Source: Enterobacter sp. SA187 (GTDB taxonomy: Bacteria; Pseudomonadota; Gammaproteobacteria; Enterobacterales; Enterobacteriaceae). From it: a stretch of 64,000 bases of DNA. The stretch is taken from positions 4,092,001 through 4,156,000 of the forward strand of contig NZ_CP019113.1 of assembly GCF_001888805.2 (NCBI RefSeq), given 5' to 3'. Below, one piece after another: positions 42,651 through 50,653 of the stretch (positions are counted from its first letter, which is position 1; each line of letters starts with the position of its first letter). Both the position numbers and the translations under genes were made by a program. The notes below the pieces were generated by a model, which worked only from the letters and a program-made list of their open reading frames with translations, did no database searches and was not told where the DNA came from.

Positions 42651-43424
42651 TTACTTCAGCGATCCTTTAAGGAACTGCTGCAAACGCGGGCTTTTCGGGT
42701 TGTCGAACAGCTCGGCAGGGGTGCCCTCTTCTTCAATTTTCCCCTGATGCAGGAAAATCACGTGGGAAGATACATGGCGGGCAAAGCCCATTTCGTGGGT
42801 GACCACCACCATGGTTTTGCCCTCTTCCGCCAGCTGCTGCATGATGCGCAGCACTTCGCCCACCAGCTCAGGATCCAGCGCCGAGGTTGGCTCGTCGAAC
42901 AATAACACTTCCGGCTCCATCGCCAGCGCGCGGGCAATGGACACGCGCTGCTGCTGACCGCCGGACAGGTGCACCGGATATTTCCCCTGAGCGCGCTCGT
43001 CGATGCCGACTTTCGCCAGATATTTCACCGCCCGCTCGCGGGATTCCTGCTTGCTCAGCCCCAGCACCTGAATGGGCGCTTCCATGACGTTTTCCAGCAC
43101 CGTCATGTGGCTCCACAGGTTGAAATGCTGGAACACCATGGTCAGGCGGGTACGCAGCAGGCGCAGCTGATTTTTATCGGCCACCTTCAATTGACCGTCT
43201 TTATCGCGCACCAGCGTGATGTTCTGCCCGCTGACCACGATCGTCCCTTCGCTCGGTTTTTCGAGGAAGTTAATGCAGCGTAAAAAGGTACTTTTACCGG
43301 AGCCGGAGGAGCCGATAATGGTGATCACATCGCCCGCATTCGCCTTCAACGATACGCCTTTCAGCACTTCGTGTTCGCCGTAGTGTTTGTGTAGATCGGT
43401 AACGTTTAGTTTGTTCTCAGACAT
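42651..43424 (-). CDS. hisP: Histidine/LAO ABC transporter ATP-binding protein HisP
   Basis: 257 residues. Walker A is GSSGSGKST, the ABC signature LSGGQQQR and Walker B VLLFDEPTSALD, with the switch histidine in VVVTHEMGF. HisP2QM powers uptake of L-histidine (with HisJ) and lysine, arginine or ornithine (with ArgT). It is the last gene of the hisJQMP operon, 7 bp after hisM. Confidence 0.98.
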   Translation of the reverse strand: MSENKLNVTDLHKHYGEHEVLKGVSLKANAGDVITIIGSSGSGKSTFLRCINFLEKPSEGTIVVSGQNITLVRDKDGQLKVADKNQLRLLRTRLTMVFQHFNLWSHMTVLENVMEAPIQVLGLSKQESRERAVKYLAKVGIDERAQGKYPVHLSGGQQQRVSIARALAMEPEVLLFDEPTSALDPELVGEVLRIMQQLAEEGKTMVVVTHEMGFARHVSSHVIFLHQGKIEEEGTPAELFDNPKSPRLQQFLKGSLK

Positions 43425-43431
43425 CGTATTC

Positions 43432-44148
43432 TCAGTGCGTCGAAGAAGGTTTCACATGCTGTAACCAGCGCTTTTCCGCTTTGCGGAACAGACTGATCAG
43501 CACATAAGAGATAATCAGATACAGCACCGCCGCCAGCCCAAAGGCGGTAAAGGGCTGATAGGTCGCCGAGTTAATATCACGGGCAATCTTCAGCAGATCC
43601 GGCACGGTGGCGGTAAAGGCCAGCGCTGTGGAGTGCAGCATGAGGATCACTTCGTTGCTGTAGGCGGGCAGCGCAATACGCAGCGCCGACGGCAGAATGA
43701 TGCAGCGATACATTTTCACCTGGGAAAAGCCGTACGCCCGCGCCGCTTCAATTTCCCCGTGCGGCACCGAGCGGATAGCGCCGGCGAAAATCTCAGTGGT
43801 ATAGGCGCAGGTATTGAGCGTCAGCGCCAGCACCGTACAGTTCAGGCCGCTGCGGAAAAAGGCGTTCAGCAGCTCCGTACCCTTCACCACTTCCAGGGTG
43901 TACATACCGGAGTAGAACACCAGCAGTTGTACGTAGAGCGGCGTGCCGCGGAAAATATAGGTAAACAGCCAGATCGGGAACCAGATAAATTTGTTGCTGG
44001 AAACGCGTCCGATAGCCAGAAACAGCGCCAGAATGCCGCCCATTACCACGGAGGAGATCAACAGCCACAGGGTGATCGCCACGCCCGTTAAGCGATAGCC
44101 GTCCGTCCACAGCAGGGATTGCCAGTACTCCTGAATAATCTCGATCAC
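43432..44148 (-). CDS. hisM: Histidine/LAO ABC transporter permease HisM
   Basis: 238 residues with five hydrophobic helices. The EAA loop that docks on the ATPase is GEIEAARAYGFSQVKMYRCIILPSALR. HisM pairs with HisQ. Its start overlaps the hisQ stop by 4 bp. Confidence 0.98.
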   Translation of the reverse strand: MIEIIQEYWQSLLWTDGYRLTGVAITLWLLISSVVMGGILALFLAIGRVSSNKFIWFPIWLFTYIFRGTPLYVQLLVFYSGMYTLEVVKGTELLNAFFRSGLNCTVLALTLNTCAYTTEIFAGAIRSVPHGEIEAARAYGFSQVKMYRCIILPSALRIALPAYSNEVILMLHSTALAFTATVPDLLKIARDINSATYQPFTAFGLAAVLYLIISYVLISLFRKAEKRWLQHVKPSSTH

Positions 44149-44831
44149 AGGTCAGCCCTCTTCACACCCACGGAGTAGCGACGTTCGAGCAGAAGCAGCA
44201 CACCATTGGAGACAGTGGTAAACACCAGATAAATTAATCCGCACACTACCGCGAAATAGAACGGCTCCCAGGTGCTTTTCCCGGCCAGCTGCGTGGCTTT
44301 TACCACGTCTTCCAGACCCAGCAGCGATACCAGCGCGGTGGCTTTTAAAATCACCTGCCAGTTGTTACCGATGCCCGGCAGCGCGTAACGCATCATCGCC
44401 GGGAACAGAATACGGCGAAAGATCTGCGATCCGGTAAAACCGAAGGCGGTCGCCGCCTCAATATGCCCTTTCGGCACCGCCATAAACGCGCCGCGGAAGG
44501 TTTCGGTAAAATAAGCGCCGTAGATAAAGCCGAGGGTGATGATACCGGCCACCATCGGATCGATATCGATCTGCCCCATGCCAATGGCTTCGGTAACGCT
44601 GTTAATGGCAATTTGCAGACCGTAGAAGATCAGCAGCATCAGCACCAGATCCGGCACGCCGCGGATCAGCGTGGTGTAGCCTTCGAAGATGATGCGCAGC
44701 AGGCGGTTGCCGGAAAGCTTGCCCCCGGCCCCTGCCAGACCAATCGCCACCGCCAGCACTACGGAACTGAGCGCCAGCTCCAGCGTAACGATAGCGCCCT
44801 GTAAAATTACCTGTGAAAACCCGTACAGCAT
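44145..44831 (-). CDS. hisQ: Histidine/LAO ABC transporter permease HisQ
   Basis: 228 residues, five transmembrane helices, with the EAA motif GHIEAATAFGFTGSQIFRRILFPAMMR. It is separated from hisJ by 124 bp containing a REP element, as in the Salmonella histidine transport operon, where such REPs lower distal expression relative to the binding protein. Confidence 0.98.
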   Translation of the reverse strand: MLYGFSQVILQGAIVTLELALSSVVLAVAIGLAGAGGKLSGNRLLRIIFEGYTTLIRGVPDLVLMLLIFYGLQIAINSVTEAIGMGQIDIDPMVAGIITLGFIYGAYFTETFRGAFMAVPKGHIEAATAFGFTGSQIFRRILFPAMMRYALPGIGNNWQVILKATALVSLLGLEDVVKATQLAGKSTWEPFYFAVVCGLIYLVFTTVSNGVLLLLERRYSVGVKRADL

Positions 44832-44856
44832 GCAGCCTGTGTCCTGTGTGTGTTGA

Positions 44857-44943
44857 TGCCGGATGGCGGCTTCGCCTGATCCGGCCTACGAAATGCGCTC
44901 ACCGCGTAGGCCGGATAAGACGCGTCAGCGACGCCATCCGGCG
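44857..44943. repeat. REP/BIME element between hisJ and hisQ
   Basis: Two inverted REP units (gccggatggcggcttc...gatccggcctac and gtaggccggataag...gccatccggc) in the operon between the binding protein and the permease genes. Likely stabilises the upstream hisJ mRNA, as established for Salmonella. Confidence 0.93.
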
Positions 44944-44955
44944 ACCTGATAGCGA

Positions 44956-45738
44956 TCAGCCACCGTAAACGTCAAAATCAAAATACTTCTTCGCCAGTTT
45001 TTCGTAGGTGCCATCGGCGCGCATCTCCGCGAAAGCTTTGTTCAGCGCTTCACGCAGTTCGGTATCGTCTTTACGCACGCCCATGCCGGTGCCGACGCCA
45101 AACAGTTTTTCATCTTTCACTGACGGGCCGCCGAATTTATAAGCGCTACCGACCTTCGTTTTCAGGAAGCCTTCGCTGGCGGCGACTTCATCCTGGAAAG
45201 CGGCGTCAATGCGGCCTGCGGTCAGGTCAGCGTAGATATTGTCCTGGCCCTGATAGGAGACGATTTCCACGCCCTTCGGTGCCCAGTGCACATTACCGTA
45301 AGTTTCCTGGGTGGTGCCCTGCAATACGCCCACGCGCTTGCCCTGCAACTTCGCCAGTTCTGGCACGATATCAGAATCTTTTGCCACTACCAGACGGGAA
45401 TCTGCCGCATAGAGCTTGTCGGTAAAGGCAATCTCCTGCTGGCGTTTTTCGGTAATCGACAGCGACGACATAATGGCGTCGATTTTCTTCGCTTTCAGCG
45501 ACGGGATCAGCGCATCCAGCGGGTTCTCAATGAAGGTACATTGCGTATTAATACGTTTACAGAGTTCTTTTGCCAGATCGATGTCGAAACCAACTAATTC
45601 ACCCTGTGCATTTTTCGATTCAAAGGGCGCGTAAGTCGGATCGGTACCGATACGAAGTTTTTGCGGAATGGCAGCGAAAGCGCCGGAGATACTGGAAACA
45701 GCGAACACCAGAGAAAGAGATAACACCAGTTTTTTCAT
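44956..45738 (-). CDS. hisJ: Histidine-binding periplasmic protein HisJ
   Basis: 260 residues from the ATG at 45738, the E. coli/Salmonella length; an upstream ATG at 45819 would spoil the signal peptide. Signal peptide MKKLVLSLSLVFAVSSISGAFA (cleavage after about 22). Solute-binding family 3 signatures: LRIGTDPTYAPFESKN, GFDIDLAKELCKRI, and DAIMSSLSITEKRQQEIAFT. It delivers histidine to HisQM-P2. Confidence 0.97.
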   Translation of the reverse strand: MKKLVLSLSLVFAVSSISGAFAAIPQKLRIGTDPTYAPFESKNAQGELVGFDIDLAKELCKRINTQCTFIENPLDALIPSLKAKKIDAIMSSLSITEKRQQEIAFTDKLYAADSRLVVAKDSDIVPELAKLQGKRVGVLQGTTQETYGNVHWAPKGVEIVSYQGQDNIYADLTAGRIDAAFQDEVAASEGFLKTKVGSAYKFGGPSVKDEKLFGVGTGMGVRKDDTELREALNKAFAEMRADGTYEKLAKKYFDFDVYGG

Positions 45739-45877
45739 ATTTATCCTCAACAGCCTGACTTTCCAGGGGGATTTGTTAAATGAAGTTGACTGGTATCGTG
45801 CCATTGTTCGCCCCGACAAGGCAAAATATTCTGTAACAAGTTACGCTTTTTTTTGCATCGCTTTTGCTTAACTATGC

Positions 45878-45926
45878 ATGAATGCTCCATTGCGGTGCAT
45901 GAAACGCACCACGCTGAAGCATTCAT
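45878..45926. repeat. Long inverted repeat between argT and hisJ
   Basis: Outer 9-bp arms ATGAATGCT / AGCATTCAT with an inner arm GGTGC / GCACC, forming a long imperfect hairpin in the 217-bp gap. No T-tract follows on either strand, so it is not a conventional terminator. It might stabilise argT mRNA. Confidence 0.65.
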
Positions 45927-45955
45927 GTCAGTTATGCACCACGGCGCAACAGGTA

Positions 45956-46738
45956 TCAGTCGCCGTAGACGTTAAAGTTAAAGTATTTTTTCGCCAGCTT
46001 GTCGTAAGTGCCGTCTTTGCGGATCTCATCAAACGCTTTATCGAACGCAGCTTTCAGCTCGGCGTCGTCTTTGCGCAGACCAATACCGGTGCCGTCGCCG
46101 AAATATTTTTTGTCTTTCACTGAAGCGCCCGCGAAGTCGAAGGTTTTACCGGCTGGCTGCTTGAGGAAGCCTTCGCTGGCGGCCACTTCATCCTGGAAGG
46201 CGGCGTCAATACGGCCTGCGGTCAGGTCGGAATAAATTAGATCCTGGTTCTGGTAGGCCACAACGTCGACGCCTTTGCTGCGCCAGTTGTCATTTGCATA
46301 GGCTTCCTGGGTGGAACCCTGTAGCACGCCCACGTGTTTGCCTTTCAGCGAATCGGTGGTCGGCTGGATGGGCGAGCCTTTCACCGCGATCAGACGGGCG
46401 TTAGCAGCGTACAGCGGCTGGGAGAAGGCGATTTCCTGTAAACGTTTTTCGGTGATCGACAGAGACGAAATAATCGCGTCGATTTTCTTCGCTTTCAGGG
46501 AGGGGATCAGCGCATCAAAATCGCTGCCGACCCAGGTGCATTTCACTTTGATACGGGTGCACATCTCGTTGCCAAGATCGATATCAAAACCCACGAAGTC
46601 CCCTTTCGCATCCTTGGATGAGAATGGCGCGTAGGTGGCGTCCGTACCAATGCGCACGGTCTGCGGCAGTGCGGCGTTAACGCTGGCGACACCGGACAGG
46701 CCCAGCAGTAAAGACAGAGCAACAACCGTCTTCTTCAT
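45956..46738 (-). CDS. argT: Lysine/arginine/ornithine-binding periplasmic protein ArgT
   Basis: 260 residues with signal peptide MKKTVVALSLLLGLSGVASVNA. Sequence-related to the adjacent HisJ (VRIGTDATYAPFSSKD, GFDIDLGNEMCTRI, DAIISSLSITEKRLQEIAF), reflecting an ancient tandem duplication. It feeds the shared HisQMP transporter. The leader shows a sigma-54 type promoter and a CA-rich small-RNA target (separate entries), consistent with nitrogen control. Confidence 0.97.
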   Translation of the reverse strand: MKKTVVALSLLLGLSGVASVNAALPQTVRIGTDATYAPFSSKDAKGDFVGFDIDLGNEMCTRIKVKCTWVGSDFDALIPSLKAKKIDAIISSLSITEKRLQEIAFSQPLYAANARLIAVKGSPIQPTTDSLKGKHVGVLQGSTQEAYANDNWRSKGVDVVAYQNQDLIYSDLTAGRIDAAFQDEVAASEGFLKQPAGKTFDFAGASVKDKKYFGDGTGIGLRKDDAELKAAFDKAFDEIRKDGTYDKLAKKYFNFNVYGD

Positions 46739-46770
46739 ACATTCCCCTCAAGTTTTCTGATTTTATTATG

Positions 46771-46793
46771 TATTGCGTTGTGTTGTGTGTTTG
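46771..46793 (-). promoter_or_regulatory. CA-rich element in the argT leader, probable GcvB target
   Basis: The argT 5' leader contains an A/C-only stretch on the mRNA sense (AAACACACAACACAACGCAA), just downstream of the predicted start of transcription. GcvB small RNA is known to bind such C/A-rich elements in amino-acid transporter mRNAs, argT included, in Salmonella. Confidence 0.65.
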
Positions 46794-46808
46794 CTACCCG
46801 TCAATGCT

Positions 46809-46824
46809 TGCATGTCTTATGCCA
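46809..46824 (-). promoter_or_regulatory. Sigma-54 (RpoN) promoter of argT
   Basis: Minus-strand TGGCATAAGACATGCA matches the sigma-54 consensus TGGCAC-N5-TTGCA at all but two positions. Transcription would begin near 46798, giving a leader of about 60 nt. Salmonella argT is known to be NtrC/RpoN dependent. Confidence 0.72.
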
Positions 46825-46999
46825 GTTTGTTGCCGCTGCGATTTACCGCGTTGAGTATGTTAACAAAAGGTTGCAATACTGACGTACAGTGAAAGATAGC
46901 AGGTCTGCCGACACACTCGCGGGTTACAAACCGAAAACGGGGATTAAATGTCGAGGATATGATCGCGCTTGCAGAATTGCCCCTTAACGGGGCAGCGCA

Positions 47000-47581
47000 C
47001 TACTTTGAGGCATTGCCGCCCGGCCAGCGGGTGAAAAGATCGGCGGGCAGTTCAATATCAAACTGATCCAGCACGCGGTTCACCGTCTGATTAATCACAT
47101 CATCCAGCGTCTGCGGACGATGATAGAACGCCGGAACAGGCGGCATGATCACTGCGCCTATTTCAGCGGCCTGGGTCATGAGACGCAGATGTCCAAGATG
47201 CAGCGGCGTTTCACGCACGCAGAGCACCAGCGGACGTCGCTCTTTCAGCACCACGTCAGCGGCGCGGGTGACCAGGCTGTCGGTATAGCTGTGTACGATG
47301 CCGGAGAGGGTTTTGATCGAGCATGGCAGAATGACCATGCCAGCGGTTTTAAACGAGCCGGAGGAGATAGTGGCGGCGATATCGCGGGAGTCATGCACTA
47401 CATCCGCCAGCGCCTGCACATCTTTAACTGAGAGATCGGTTTCCAGCGCCAGGGTCTGGCGGGCGGCATTACTCATCACCAGATGGGTTTCCACCCCGGC
47501 AACATCCCGCAGAACCTGTAATAAACGCACGCCGTAAATGGCGCCGCTGGCCCCGGAGATCCCTACTATGAGTCGTTTCAT
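47000..47581 (-). CDS. ubiX: Flavin prenyltransferase UbiX
   Basis: 193 residues from the ATG at 47581, which has AAGGG at better spacing than the ATG two codons upstream at 47587. Flavoprotein-family motif IVGISGASGAIYGVRLLQ, with ISSGSFKTAGMVILPCSIKTLSGI and RETPLHLGHLRLM. UbiX prenylates FMN to make the cofactor of UbiD decarboxylase in ubiquinone synthesis. It lies downstream of purF with a 97-bp gap containing a hairpin repeat. Confidence 0.96.
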   Translation of the reverse strand: MKRLIVGISGASGAIYGVRLLQVLRDVAGVETHLVMSNAARQTLALETDLSVKDVQALADVVHDSRDIAATISSGSFKTAGMVILPCSIKTLSGIVHSYTDSLVTRAADVVLKERRPLVLCVRETPLHLGHLRLMTQAAEIGAVIMPPVPAFYHRPQTLDDVINQTVNRVLDQFDIELPADLFTRWPGGNASK

Positions 47582-47643
47582 GTCCATCGCCCTTTCGCTA
47601 ATTTGCTGAGGACTTTGCAGGATTTTGGCGGGAGTTGCAACAG

Positions 47644-47676
47644 CCCTCTCCCGGTGAGAGAGGGCCGGAGTGAGGG
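47644..47676. repeat. Palindromic CCCTCTC...GAGAGGG repeat after purF
   Basis: Arms CCCTCTC / GAGAGGG flank a 5-nt loop and are followed by an extra GGAGTGAGGG. Same family as the longer element at 49892-49980. Placed directly after the purF stop, it may act in termination or mRNA stability. Confidence 0.75.
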
Positions 47677-47678
47677 CG

Positions 47679-49196
47679 TTATCCCTCGTTATGCATCTCT
47701 AAACTTTCCACTTCGTTCTGACGCAGCAGCGCTTTGGTATCGTCATTACGCACGGCGTCGAGATAGTCGAGATACTGCTGATCCACGTCTTTGGTGACGT
47801 AGACGCCGTTGAACACCGAGCATTCAAACTGCTGAATATCCGGGTTCTCGGCGCGCACCGCGTCGATGAGATCGTTCAGATCCTGGAAAATCAGGCCGTC
47901 GGCACCGATGATCTGGCGAATTTCATCCACTTCGCGACCGTGAGCGATCAGCTCATTGGCGGTCGGCATGTCGATGCCGTAGACGTTCGGGAAACGAATT
48001 TCAGGCGCGGCGGAGGCCAGGTACACTTTCTTCGCACCGGCTTCGCGGGCCATCTCGATGATCTGCTCGGAAGTGGTACCGCGCACGATGGAGTCGTCCA
48101 CCAGCAGCACATTCTTGTCACGGAATTCCGCGCGGTTGGCGTTCAGCTTACGGCGCACAGACTTACGGCGCAGCTGCTGACCCGGCATGATAAAGGTACG
48201 GCCAACGTAACGGTTTTTCACGAAGCCCTGGCGGTACGGCTTATCCAGAATACGGGCGATTTCCAGCGCGATATCGCAGGAGGTTTCCGGGATCGGGATG
48301 ACCACGTCAATATCCAGATCTTCCCATTCGCGGGCAATTTTCTCGCCCAGCTTTTTACCCATATTCACACGGGCGCTGTACACGGAAATCTTGTCGATAA
48401 AGGAATCCGGACGGGAGAAATAGACATACTCGAACAGGCACGGATTGCTGACCGGGTTTTCCGCGCACTGACGGGTGAACAGCTGGCCTTTTTCGGTGAT
48501 GTACACCGCTTCGCCAGGCGCCACGTCGCGCAGGAATTCAAAGCCCAGCGTATCTAACGCCACGCTCTCCGACGCCACCATGTATTCGGTGCGGCCATCG
48601 GCGAGATCGCGTTTACCAAGCACCAGCGGACGAATACCGTTTGGATCGCGGAAGGCGACCATACCGTGACCGATGATCATCGCCACGCAGGCATAGGCCC
48701 CGCGGATCTGACGGTTGGTGGCGGCAACAGCGGCAAAAATGTTATCCGCTTCTAACGGGTAGTGGCGGAAGTTATCCAGCTCGCTGGCAAAAATATTGAG
48801 CAGGATTTCAGAATCGGAGGTGGTGTTAATGTGACGGCGTTTTTCTTCGAACAGACGCTTACGCAGCTCGTGGGCGTTGGTCAGGTTGCCGTTATGGGCA
48901 AGCGTGATACCGTACGGAGAGTTAACGTAAAAAGGCTGCGCTTCTGAAGCGCTGGAGCTGCCCGCAGTCGGATAACGCACATGGCCAATACCCATGTTCC
49001 CCTGCAGGCGCTGCATATGGCGGGCTTCAAATACATCGTTCACCATGCCGTTCGCTTTACGCAAACGGAAGCAGTTAAGTTCATCAATGGTGATAATGCC
49101 TGCGGCGTCCTGACCACGGTGCTGCAACACCGACAATGCATCATAAATCGACTGGTTAACCGGCATGAAACCGGCGATACCGACAATACCGCACAT
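47679..49196 (-). CDS. purF: Amidophosphoribosyltransferase PurF
   Basis: 505 residues, E. coli length. First committed step of purine synthesis: PRPP plus glutamine to phosphoribosylamine. Cys2 of MCGIVGIAGF becomes the N-terminal glutaminase nucleophile. The C-terminal PRPP-binding loop is NVLLVDDSIVRGTTSEQI (about 362-379). Co-transcribed after cvpA with a 33-bp gap. Confidence 0.98.
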   Translation of the reverse strand: MCGIVGIAGFMPVNQSIYDALSVLQHRGQDAAGIITIDELNCFRLRKANGMVNDVFEARHMQRLQGNMGIGHVRYPTAGSSSASEAQPFYVNSPYGITLAHNGNLTNAHELRKRLFEEKRRHINTTSDSEILLNIFASELDNFRHYPLEADNIFAAVAATNRQIRGAYACVAMIIGHGMVAFRDPNGIRPLVLGKRDLADGRTEYMVASESVALDTLGFEFLRDVAPGEAVYITEKGQLFTRQCAENPVSNPCLFEYVYFSRPDSFIDKISVYSARVNMGKKLGEKIAREWEDLDIDVVIPIPETSCDIALEIARILDKPYRQGFVKNRYVGRTFIMPGQQLRRKSVRRKLNANRAEFRDKNVLLVDDSIVRGTTSEQIIEMAREAGAKKVYLASAAPEIRFPNVYGIDMPTANELIAHGREVDEIRQIIGADGLIFQDLNDLIDAVRAENPDIQQFECSVFNGVYVTKDVDQQYLDYLDAVRNDDTKALLRQNEVESLEMHNEG

Positions 49197-49229
49197 ACGT
49201 ATATTCCTCGTTAAGCCACATCTCAGGAC

Positions 49230-49718
49230 TTACGCCCTGGGCAAGAAACTTGACGAGCTTTGCAGATAGTCAAAGAACCATCTGATGATAAAACTAAACT
49301 GCGGGATCAGCTGCGACTTTTGCCAGTCTTCGCTTTTGGAAAAGCCGGTAAAGGTGTCGAGAAAGAACAGAATGGCGGCGACAATCAGCGCACCGCGCAG
49401 CGCACCGAAGCAAATCCCCAACACCCGGTCAGTACCCGACAGGCCGGTTTTCTCGACAAGCTGACTGATAACATAGTTAACAATAGCGCCGACGATCAGC
49501 GTCGCGATAAACAGCACCGCGATAGCAATCCCATTTCGAACCAGTTCGTCTTCAAAGCCCGTGAACCAGACAGACAGGTAAGTGTAGTAATGACTGGCGA
49601 CAAAGAAAGCACAACCCCATGTCACCAGCGACAACGCTTCACGAACAAAGCCGCGGATAAGGCTAACCAGACAGGAAAAACCAATTACCGCGATGATGGC
49701 GTAATCAATCCAGACCAT
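49230..49718 (-). CDS. cvpA: CvpA, membrane protein of the cvpA-purF operon
   Basis: 162 residues from the ATG at 49718 (MVWIDYAIIAVIGFSCLVSLIRGFVREALSLV), the E. coli length; the longer frame is excluded by the PurR box. Four predicted transmembrane helices. Required for colicin V export in E. coli and linked to envelope stress tolerance. It is first gene of the PurR-controlled cvpA-purF operon. Confidence 0.95.
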   Translation of the reverse strand: MVWIDYAIIAVIGFSCLVSLIRGFVREALSLVTWGCAFFVASHYYTYLSVWFTGFEDELVRNGIAIAVLFIATLIVGAIVNYVISQLVEKTGLSGTDRVLGICFGALRGALIVAAILFFLDTFTGFSKSEDWQKSQLIPQFSFIIRWFFDYLQSSSSFLPRA

Positions 49719-49774
49719 ATGTGTCCCACGATTAATCGCCCTGTCATCCAGTTCGGGGCGAATTCTAACAGAAA

Positions 49775-49790
49775 AAGAAAACGTTTGCGT
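49775..49790 (-). promoter_or_regulatory. PurR operator upstream of cvpA-purF
   Basis: AAGAAAACGTTTGCGT matches the PurR consensus ACGCAAACGTTTGCGT at 14 of 16 positions, including the whole right half. It lies 57 bp upstream of the cvpA ATG. PurR with hypoxanthine or guanine represses this operon in E. coli. Confidence 0.88.
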
Positions 49791-49810
49791 AGGGATTTCC
49801 TTCCCGCGCG

Positions 49811-49846
49811 TAAATAAAAATGGCGCTGAAAAAATCTTCAACGCCA
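49811..49846 (-). terminator. Terminator after dedD
   Basis: Stem TGGCG-TTGAA / TTCAG-CGCCA (one mismatch) with a T-rich loop, followed on the minus strand by ATTTTTATTT. It separates dedD from cvpA. Confidence 0.75.
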
Positions 49847-49891
49847 GCACAGGCCTGGCCTCTGCGGGCCGGGTTTTTGTGCGTTTTTTCT

Positions 49892-49980
49892 CCCCTCACC
49901 CCGGCCCTCTCCCCAGGGAGAGGGGGAAGGAAGTCCGCGAACGGTTCCCTCTCCCCCCGGGAGAGGGTTAGGGTGAGGGG
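49892..49980. repeat. Nested palindromic repeat between dedD and cvpA
   Basis: Outer arms CCCCTCACCC / GGGTGAGGGG enclose two CCCTCTCCC...GGGAGAGGG hairpins, 89 bp in total. Related to the element at 47644. Enterobacterial genomes carry many such intergenic palindromes; I do not assign a family name. Confidence 0.8.
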
Positions 49981-49984
49981 AAAA

Positions 49985-50653
49985 TCAGTTCGGGGTATAA
50001 CCCATCACCACGCCGCTTAAGCCGGAGATCTGCTTCAGCTCGCCAAGGGATCCCTTAAGCTTATCTTTCGAGGCGTCCGGGCCGACCAGAATACGGGTGA
50101 TTTTACCCTGCACCGGCGTGCCCGGAATAGTGAATACCCGATAACCCGCGCTGCGCAGTTTGCCGGTCACTTCATTAACCTTATCGGCATTCTTCAGCGC
50201 CCCCAGCTGCACGACATACGCCTTACCCGTCGGCGCAGGCTTCTCTTCTTCGGCCTGCTTCGACGGCGTCGTGGCTGCCTGTTGCTGAGCGGTATCGCGC
50301 TGCGGTTTTGGTTTTTCCACCGGCTTAGGTTTAGGTGTTACCACCGGCTGCGGGTCAATATCCATTTCAGGATTGTTGGCCGCCTGACGCGAGGCCTCCA
50401 GCGACGGCGCTGCGGCGTTGCCCGCCCGCACTTCTTCAGCCGCGCCTTCCGGCGGCTGTGCCGGAAGCGCCTGCGTGGCCGCCGGCAGCATGTCCGGCTC
50501 GTCGCGATCGCCGGGTTTTGGCACCAGCGGGATCGCCGCAAACTCATCCTGGTAATGTTTTTTCTGCCCGTCCAGCAGCCCCGGCAGCACAATCACGCCC
50601 AGCGCCACCAGCACAATGGTGCCCATTAAACGGTTCTGAAACTTACTCGCCAC
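49985..50653 (-). CDS. dedD: Cell-division protein DedD (SPOR domain)
   Basis: 222 residues from the GTG at 50653, which overlaps the folC stop by 11 bp and has GGGGAGA upstream; the ATG at 50686 adds 11 residues without support. An N-terminal transmembrane helix (about 9-25, GTIVLVALGVIVLPGLL) is followed by a long Pro/Lys/Ala-rich periplasmic linker and a C-terminal SPOR domain (about 142-222, AYVVQLGALKNADKVNEV). SPOR domains bind denuded septal peptidoglycan. Confidence 0.95.
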   Translation of the reverse strand: MASKFQNRLMGTIVLVALGVIVLPGLLDGQKKHYQDEFAAIPLVPKPGDRDEPDMLPAATQALPAQPPEGAAEEVRAGNAAAPSLEASRQAANNPEMDIDPQPVVTPKPKPVEKPKPQRDTAQQQAATTPSKQAEEEKPAPTGKAYVVQLGALKNADKVNEVTGKLRSAGYRVFTIPGTPVQGKITRILVGPDASKDKLKGSLGELKQISGLSGVVMGYTPN

